DNA of 64,000 nt from assembly GCF_016906535.1 (NCBI RefSeq), contig NC_057378.1, positions 1,674,001 to 1,738,000 on the forward strand, read 5' to 3'. A program made the translations under genes and the position numbers. The stretch comes from Rhizoctonia solani. Its lineage: Eukaryota > Basidiomycota > Agaricomycetes > Cantharellales > Ceratobasidiaceae. Below the pieces are notes generated by a model. That model saw nothing but the letters and a program-made list of their open reading frames with translations. It was not told the origin of the DNA and searched no databases. The stretch's first letter is position 1; each line of letters opens with the position of its first letter. This document shows, one piece after another, positions 57,057 through 64,000 of this stretch.

Positions 57057-60000
57057 CTAATCATGCTCCGTGGCGGCAGAGGACACAAAGCTGCGCGCGG
57101 CAGTGACAAACGACCCGGCGACAGTCGAGACTTCTGGATTGGCCGAAGTCGAACTCGCCCCGAGCGAATGTCTCGGGAACGGTTGTGTGGATAACCCTTG
57201 GGTGGCCTCGAGATGAGACGATTGCGCGGTGGCTTCTGGGTGTTCAGGGACCGGAGACTCGGAGTCGTGTCGTTGTCGCAGGGGTGTCGTACCGCGTCTC
57301 CACATGCTCGCTCCAATACCAAACGTATGATCCTGCGTTTCTTCTTCGGACTGTCCGTGGCGCGACCCGGCAGACATGGCCGATCCACCCGAAACCGCTC
57401 GCGAACCCGTAGAACCAGACGCACCCGAAACCGCCCTCGAGCCCGACGATCCTGTCCCCGTCCCCGTCCCTCTGGAATTACTCGACCCCGAACCGGACGC
57501 AACCCTCCCACGTCTCCCGCGCTGCCCAATCGCGACCAACGAGTTCTTCCGACTCGAGGGCGCAGAAAGCATGCCTACACTGTCCTCCCGCTCGGCCTCG
57601 AACCCTTCCTCGTGCATACCTCCTCCAAACTCGGCCGGGATCCCGGGACGGACGGTGTGCGACTCGACGCGCCGCCGGAGCGCACCGAGGGATTCGATCG
57701 ATTCGGCGCTAATCACGCTCGGCGCGGTCCCTGCTCTCCGTCGGCGCTGGTGGTTCGGATTCGGAGGCGGGGGCGGGATGAGCCCTGCGGACCCGGACCG
57801 CTGGCTGCGCGAGGGAGACGAAGCCGAGACGAGCGAGTCCTGCGCGATGGACAAGAGGGAATCGTCCTGCCCGTGCGAGCCCGTCACGATCGAGTCGTCG
57901 GGAGCAAACGAGGCCGTCGAGCCGTGCGAGCGAGAGACGAGCGAGTCGTGGCCGTAGGACAAGATCGAGTCCGGCCCGCCACCGCCGCCGCCACCACCAC
58001 CGTGCGAGAGAATCGAGTCTTGGACAGACGACCGGCGCGGGCGCGGACTCTCAATGTGCGAACTCGTGTATGCGCTCGCTCGAGAGCGGTACGAGCCCGT
58101 AGGGTAGCCGCCGTTAGACCCCGAGTTCCCGCCGGGACTGTACCCGCCCCCAGGGCGCGGGAACGACACGGGGAAGAAGCGCGTCGAGATGGGTTGGCCG
58201 AGAGACGAAAGCGATGCGCTGGTCGTGTCAAAGTGCTCAGAATACGAGCCGCTCGTGTCGGGTTCCGAACCGGGCGGCGGAGGAGCGCGGATCCGCACGC
58301 TCCCGCTCCCCGTCTGCGAATGCGCGTACTCGCCAAGCGAGAAATTGTCCGCGTACGAATCGTAGCTCCTGTCTGCAGAATGCGATCGGTCCTTGTCGTC
58401 TCCGTGTTCTTCCTCGTCCTCATCCGCGTCCTCATCCTCCTGGGGATTTTGGTCCTCCTCGAACGAGAGTGTCACGCTACGCTCTTCCTCTTCGCCCTCT
58501 TCCACCACTTCGCGACTCGACACGCTCTCGAGTTCAAGTTTCGTAGCTGCTCGGGGAGTCGTATGGTCCAACGTAGAAGTGCTCGGTCCGGTCCTGGGCG
58601 TCGACGCTCCGCGCGCGGTCGAAGATCCCTCGGCAGCAGAACGCCCCGACGAGCTCATCTCGCGCTGTCGAACGGCCGTGACGAGCGGGGACTGCAACAC
58701 GAGTGGTTTGGTCCGTGGTGTCGTCGCCGTACTCGATGGCGCAAGCGGGAACGGAAGAAATGTGGACGGGGTGGTCGTATGAACCGTCGTGGGGGGCACA
58801 AGTCCCTTTTTACCTTGCCCTTGCCCTTGTCCTCGCCCTTGCCCTTCCTCTCCTTCTCCTTCACCAGAAACAGGCTCAAACATCTCAACGCTCAGCGCCC
58901 GCCTACTAGCTTTACCAGCCACAGGAGGCGGGGTAATCCGTACCCCAGGCATACTCAACGCCAACTCCTGATCCGAACTTCGCTCCTTGACCACGCCCGC
59001 ACCAAACGTCGAGCCAAACGTGTCCATCGTGGGCCGCGGTGTGGACGTGGGCGGACCCGACTCGGCCGGCTGCTTGCCTTTATCTTTTTCGGATGGGATG
59101 CCGGGGAGAGCGTGTGCGAGGGGTTGGGGAGTCGGAGGTTGCGGGATCCAGGATTGGCGTCGGACGGTACATAGTTCGTAGGCGTCTTGTACACGTTCTC
59201 GTGCGTGCGCGCGCCATTCCCATCCGAGCTCGTCGCGTTCGGGAACAGGGCCTGGAGCAAAGTTAGCCAAGTGTGTCCGATTTCAGAGAGCGATACAAAT
59301 AGAAGCTGTTGGATTCATGAAAGATGTGCCGGTGGATCAAGAAGAGCAGATAATCAAACAATCGATGCGGAAAAGTCGAGGAATAGGCATCAGGTCTGAT
59401 CGATAGACCAAGGCTCGCATCGATAGTTGAAAGCCCCTAACCCAGATCTCTCACCCAAAAAGATATAAACTCACCCTTTTCGTCCCATTCGCCTTCTTCT
59501 TCCCACCGATACCTAGGCCCACACAACCCCGCACATCCCTGTCCACTGACCACCCAAAGTCCAACCCTACAAACCAAATCAGTCTCATCAGAAGAAACAC
59601 GATCAGAGGGTCACCCACAAACTCGACATGATGACCAACAGCCGGAGCAACGCAACAACGACATTGGCCAACAACGTCCCCCTCGAAAACCCCGTCAAAC
59701 TCCCATCAGTGCGGAAAAACGCGCCATCTCGAAACTGGACGCCCACACCCCCACCCCCAACAGGCGGATTCCAAAACGCAAAGAGCGCGGCCGCGGAGAT
59801 GCCAGCGCGGGGCAAGAGCGTGATGAGCGTCGGGAACGACTGGGTGCGGGCATAGAAGAACTCGGCGAGGCGGTGTTTCGCCGCGTACCACAGCTCGGCA
59901 CGGTTCTGGGACGTCGGGGAGAGGAAGATTCCGATGCAGCCGATCATAAAGCCGACGCTTGACGAACCGTGCGATGACCCCGAGACGATGCGGCGGGACT

Positions 60001-61632
60001 GGACGGGGGTGAGGTCGAGTGCGCGTTCGACTTCGGAGCTCGTGCGGCCGGACATGCTGCGTCGGTGGGTAAAGGGCCCCGAGAGCGATCGACGGTGTTT
60101 GGATTTGGGGTCCGAGGGCGAGCGTTTTTCGGATGTGCCGTGCGAGAGGGAGCGTTTGTGGGCGTGGCGCGGTGGGTGGCCGGGTCCGTGTACGAGTTCT
60201 TGGAACCGGGTTTGGGTGCTTGGGGAGCGGGTGTGAGTTTGGGATTGAGTCATGTCGCTTGGGGAGCGGGTGTGTTTGGGTTGGATCCCGGCGAGGTCTT
60301 CGCCTGCTGCGCGACCGACCGAACGTCTCCTGATTCCTTCCCCCCGAACACCTTCCTTGTCGATCCCAGATGATTCTGCAGCTGGACTGGCGATCTGGAG
60401 CAGCTCCCCACCCGAGTCTGATCGTCTGTGGGCGGACAACATCTCTGCGCTCGCTCCGAAGCGGCTGCTTAGCATATCGCGACTGCGGTTCCCTGCTCGG
60501 CCCTTGGCACCTTCTCGATCAAACGGATGTTCGTCCTCGGGAACATAGTCGATTTCAGCCCGTTGGACAGAACGGAAGAAACAAAAGACGTCGTAGGATG
60601 CAAGAGAGGCATAGTGTCGACCAGGCGTGGAGAGGTAGAGGGGAGTGATGGCCGGGCGCTCTAGGGACGATTAAAATGGGAGAACAACGTGCGGTGAGAT
60701 GAAGAAAACGTGGAAATCAAGCAACGACTTACTGACTCTCCAGCGTCTCCAAAAGCTATAGACGAGCTCGTAGACAATGATGATTCCAACGATCCATACG
60801 GCCACACATGCGCAATAGGCAGCAGCCGCAAGGCTCCAGTTTTGACGGTTGGAGATGCGGCCATAGGTGGGTTCCGCAGCAGCCCTGTTGGATCGATTAG
60901 CACAGGAGTATAGAGAGAAATATGGACGCACTGGACAACAACATAGACCGAGCAAAAGTCCAAGAACAGCTGGACCGCAATGGGAGCAAAGAGCTGAATG
61001 GGAAGACCGAAGCGCCAGATGAGGTATGACCACACACCCGGGTCTCTCGTCAGCCGCAAGTCGAGTCCAGGCGCATTGAACCGGGGGATCCGTGGACGTC
61101 CACCATAGGTAATGAGACCGAGCTGGGATGAAGGCCGAAGAGGCATTGGTGTCGTCCCGCGTGATTCAGGTTGGGAATAGGACTGGGCCGGGACCTGGAG
61201 ATGGGAGGACTGGGGACGCTGGATAATACGGACATTGCGATTGGTGGCCTGTCTGCCTATCTCTGGGCGCACAGTCTCGTCTTGTTCGTCGTCGCGGGGA
61301 TCAGAGAGCTCAAACGGGGCTGGCAGCGAGCTACGGCCCATGCGCGCCAACGGTTCAGACAGGCCCAGGTCAGACCGGCTCTTCTTGACGCCCTCCTCGG
61401 TGTCCTCGGGGATAATGTGCTCTGTCCATCTCGACTCTTTCGGCGGCGAAGGCAGGAGCGCAGACGAGGCCCGTGCGGGAGCGATCGTCTGGGGACTAGC
61501 GCTGCTCCAGATACTCTGGCTCGTCGGTGTGGACATGGACTTTCCAGCCCCAGTCGGTGTCGACACAGACTTGCCCGCGGGTGTGCTGAACGCTCCCTTG
61601 GACGGGCCCGCCCGTTGGGGGGTAAACGACAT
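57057..61632 (-). CDS. large multi-pass membrane protein with low-complexity tails, 1,393 aa
   Basis: Five exons: 61632-60932, 60884-60733, 60660-59619, 59566-59475 and 59251-57057. The start is MSFTPQRAGPSKGAFSTP, followed by a 180-residue Ser/Pro-rich tail. Hydrophobic helices include LPIQLFAPIAVQLFLDFCSV, SLAAAAYCACVAVWIVGIII, SVGFMIGCIGIFL, ISAAALFAFWNPPVG and NVVVALLRLLVIMSSLVGLW. A basic Ser/Arg-rich loop (about 350-440) separates the helices. The C-terminal 730 residues are Ser/Gly/Glu-rich, with an acidic block (QEDEDADEDEEEHGDDKD), a Gly10 run and repeated D-S-I/L-L/V-S motifs. The long C-tail looks disordered and phosphorylation-prone. I do not recognise the family. A fungal-specific integral membrane protein of the endomembrane or nuclear envelope is only a guess. 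The coding GC content is higher than in the neighbours. Confidence 0.78.
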
Positions 61633-62811
61633 GGCAAACTGTGGTCGAAACAACCAGTCTCCCTCAAACAAGGTAAATCACGTTGTTGGTCACGTGTTTG
61701 CAAACGCAAATAAAATACTTCCGCTTTTTTCCCCTCTCTCCTTGTCTGACTTGCTTGCTTGCCGCCGGTTCAGTTGGTTTTGCTAGGCACGGCGAGTGTG
61801 CACCAATTGACCAAGGGGGTGGTGGTGAGAGAGGGGGAAGAAAATAGTCGGGTTGGACTGGGTGGGTTGAATAATTGGGACCCAGAAGCGCGACTCAGGG
61901 ACGCCCAGTTCCAACTTTCTGATCGTGTCACTCTGCACCTCACTTGATCCCGTCCGATTGGCTCTATATGAACACTAGACTATTTGCGTTATATGAACAT
62001 GTATTCCACATGGCAACACCCACATAACAAACGAACACCATCTCTATAATGTCAGTACAGTCAGATATCCTCCGACCACACACACAACATTCCCAATCAC
62101 AAGTTTTGTATTCTAGCGTGGATTACGGCACCCGGATCCGGCCCTGCGAACCTTGCCCAAAGCTGACCAAGTCGTCTTTTATTGATATCTTGGACTAGCA
62201 CCGTAAACAAACGCGTGATTATCATTGACTGAAAAAGGCACAATCAGCTTCCTCCCATCGTACTTCGATGTCACCTCACGCCTTCATTGATCTACCCGCA
62301 TCTGATATTCATACAAAACCAAAAAGCTGCTCCATGCTGCCGAGTTTAGTCATATGCGTGTGGTTGACAGCACCGCGTGATTAAATTTCCACCAAGTTTC
62401 TTTTACACCGTGATACTTGAGCTTCTCTCACACACATGATAAAGCTTCCTTTTGCCAACTTCTTTCACATCTCATCAAAGTTCTTCTCATTCGCCCTTCC
62501 TTGGTTTGTTATTCAAGTAATTTACCAAAATGGAGTTTTGCCCGATAGAACCGGCGTGACAAAGTTCAAAGAACAATTATTACCTTGCTATTGCCATTAC
62601 TATTATGACTAACCCCGATGTCCGGACTCGGTTAATGACGAACCTCTCAAAGGAACTTTGATGTGCACGTGGGCCCGGGGGTCGGCATGGTGTAATTGTG
62701 GATTCCTTCCATGGAGCCCCGATCCCGAACCGGTGTGATACAGGCTCAAATTCAGTAGTATCCATTGTCGACCTCTCTCTCATCACTATTGAGCGACATC
62801 TGTCAAAATAG
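61633..62811. other. intergenic, nothing recognised
   Basis: Promoter side of the large membrane protein gene. Only short unsupported ORFs are present. Confidence 0.5.
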
Positions 62812-62813
62812 TA

Positions 62814-63290
62814 CAGTAGTACCCCTTGACTTGCATCCCCTCTGCTTGCATAAATGACGTGAGTTTCACCGGAAATGCCGGGATTTCACCAGTTGCGCTT
62901 TCTGCCACACGCTTTCCGTTGTGCACAGCCACCCCGCTAATGAAGCATAGCCACTCACCAACCAAAGGTAACTGCGAATAGATATTATGCATTTTTTGTT
63001 GTATTGTCACTGCCATTATGCTGTATTTAAGGAAATCATAATGATATTTTGCCATTGAACCACTCTCCGTAATTTTTCCTGTATATCATATATGTGTGCC
63101 CTTGGGTGGCCAAGTCCCGTCTATGTGTGACCCAGAAGCTAAAAAAAAACCCACTTTAGCTCACAAATCTGAAAACTCTTTGTGTTCGAGCAATGTACAT
63201 GTTTGGAAGGCGGTGCTCGGACAGCCCAAAATCCAGTGTCAAAAATGCCAGTTTCACAACCATCAATATGCAAGTCAAGGGGTACTACCG
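62814..63290. mobile_element. 477-bp MITE with terminal inverted repeats and TA duplication
   Basis: The left end CAGTAGTACCCCTTGACTTG continues through CAT and matches the reverse complement of the right end with one mismatch (CGGTAGTACCCC on the right). TA flanks both ends (62812-62813 and 63291-63292). There is no transposase frame. The TA target and CAGT start suggest mobilisation by a Pogo/Tigger-type transposase. Its ends do not match the ACATCAG ends of the Pogo at 32.9-41.9 kb. Confidence 0.82.
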
Positions 63291-63292
63291 TA

Positions 63293-64000
63293 TACTTTTG
63301 TTGTGAATGGTGGGTTTGGGATATATTCATATGCAAACGTCAGTCGCTGGATAAATAAAAGCAAGTTGTCTGGATTTGCAAATGCTGATCTACCCCGTTG
63401 CATTTCCACAGTAACCATAGAGCGTGCTCGCCTTTGGCGAAAGCGTAAGTTCATGATCATGACAATCTCGGTTGATCTGTTCCAGCACATATGTGCTGTC
63501 AAAATTGGCGTTTACAATTAGAAATATGTTTCTTAACAAGTTTAATCGCCCTTGCCCGCTGGTGAATTGTATGCAATGGTGATAGGTATCCTTGCGCTCT
63601 CCGTATAAGTTGACCAAGCCAAACCGCGAGTCACACAAAAAAAAAGGACAAAAGCCAGTTGCACAAGTTTTCGAAACTTATAGAGGATAAAGTAATCAAT
63701 CGAGTCGGGAAACAATCTAGATGAACGCCACATGATCGCAAGAGTTCAGAATATCGTCCTTGGAAAGATCCCATGGGAATATCACACATTGAACTCCAGA
63801 TCAATCTTTCCCTATTTAAATTTAGAACAAACCACTGGATCAAGATCCCCAAGACCTAGAGAAACCGACGGAGGAAATATGACATTGGTCTTCTTCAACG
63901 CAACCGACTGGGGCCACGAGTCTTAGCATACATATATAACAGCAAATGGGTGTGTGGTTGCTTGCCTGCTGCGCCGACGACAATAGTTAATATTATGCCC
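63293..64000. other. window end, nothing recognised
   Basis: Short ORFs on both strands without motifs. Confidence 0.45.

Noticed and set aside
57198..59174. 658-codon frame antisense to the large membrane protein gene
   Set aside because: It is a shadow of the GC-rich, Arg/Ser-biased opposite frame; the minus frame has exons, phases and a sensible composition.
1..64000. CRISPR array, bacterial operons or rRNA genes
   Set aside because: No regular spaced repeats, no ribosome-binding sites, no rRNA motifs; the window is eukaryotic.

Overview
The window is fungal nuclear DNA, most likely from an agaricomycete basidiomycete. Genes carry many short (45-70 bp) introns. The proteins recognised include a DUF6534-type membrane protein, intracellular ricin-B-like lectins and F-box proteins ending in a conserved E-W motif, and the transposons are chromodomain Gypsy elements. 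The lectin, DUF6534 and F-box forms look closest to Ceratobasidiaceae (Rhizoctonia-like). That placement is recognition from memory and was not searched. Exon coordinates were derived by hand from frame continuity and splice-site consensus.

Layout. 1-1,075: 5' part of a DUF3533/SNG1-type membrane protein gene, cut by the window edge. 1.5-3.0 kb: frameshifted F-box/LRR-like pseudogene. 3.5-14.1 kb: four diverged copies (A-D, all on the minus strand) of a small stand-alone RNase H-fold gene. Two lie on each side of a complete Ty1/Copia element (6,670-11,491) with a 5-bp target duplication. 14.9-16.6 kb: seven-exon FAD monooxygenase of the salicylate-hydroxylase type with one frame lesion. 18.8-19.45 kb: ricin-B-like lectin 1. 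21.4-21.9 kb: 93-aa unrecognised protein with a 15-nt microexon. 23.0-27.2 kb: 1,393-aa CCCH zinc-finger/SR-rich protein.

27.5-48.2 kb is a nested transposon nursery in F-box gene copies. Two F-box copies meet head to head near 29.89 kb. The plus-strand copy is broken by two solo Gypsy LTRs and by a 15.8-kb minus-strand Gypsy (Gypsy-B). Gypsy-B is itself broken by a third solo LTR and by a Pogo-type DNA transposon, and the Pogo holds a nearly intact plus-strand Gypsy (Gypsy-A). Target-site duplications and reading frames continue across each insertion, so the order of events can be read.

48.8-50.5 kb: ten-exon DUF6534 membrane protein gene with two GC-AG introns. 53.3-54.3 kb: six-exon short-chain dehydrogenase with a 9-nt exon. 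55.8-56.4 kb: lectin 2, a paralogue of lectin 1 with the same exon plan. 57.1-61.6 kb: five-exon, 1,393-aa multi-pass membrane protein with long low-complexity tails. 62.8-63.3 kb: a 477-bp MITE with TA duplication.

There is no operon logic, as expected for a fungus. The strongest candidate for something undescribed is the RNase H-fold family: four clustered paralogues, catalytic residues kept in all, presequence-like N-termini, and a resemblance to the RNase H domain of tyrosine-recombinase retrotransposons without any RT or recombinase nearby.
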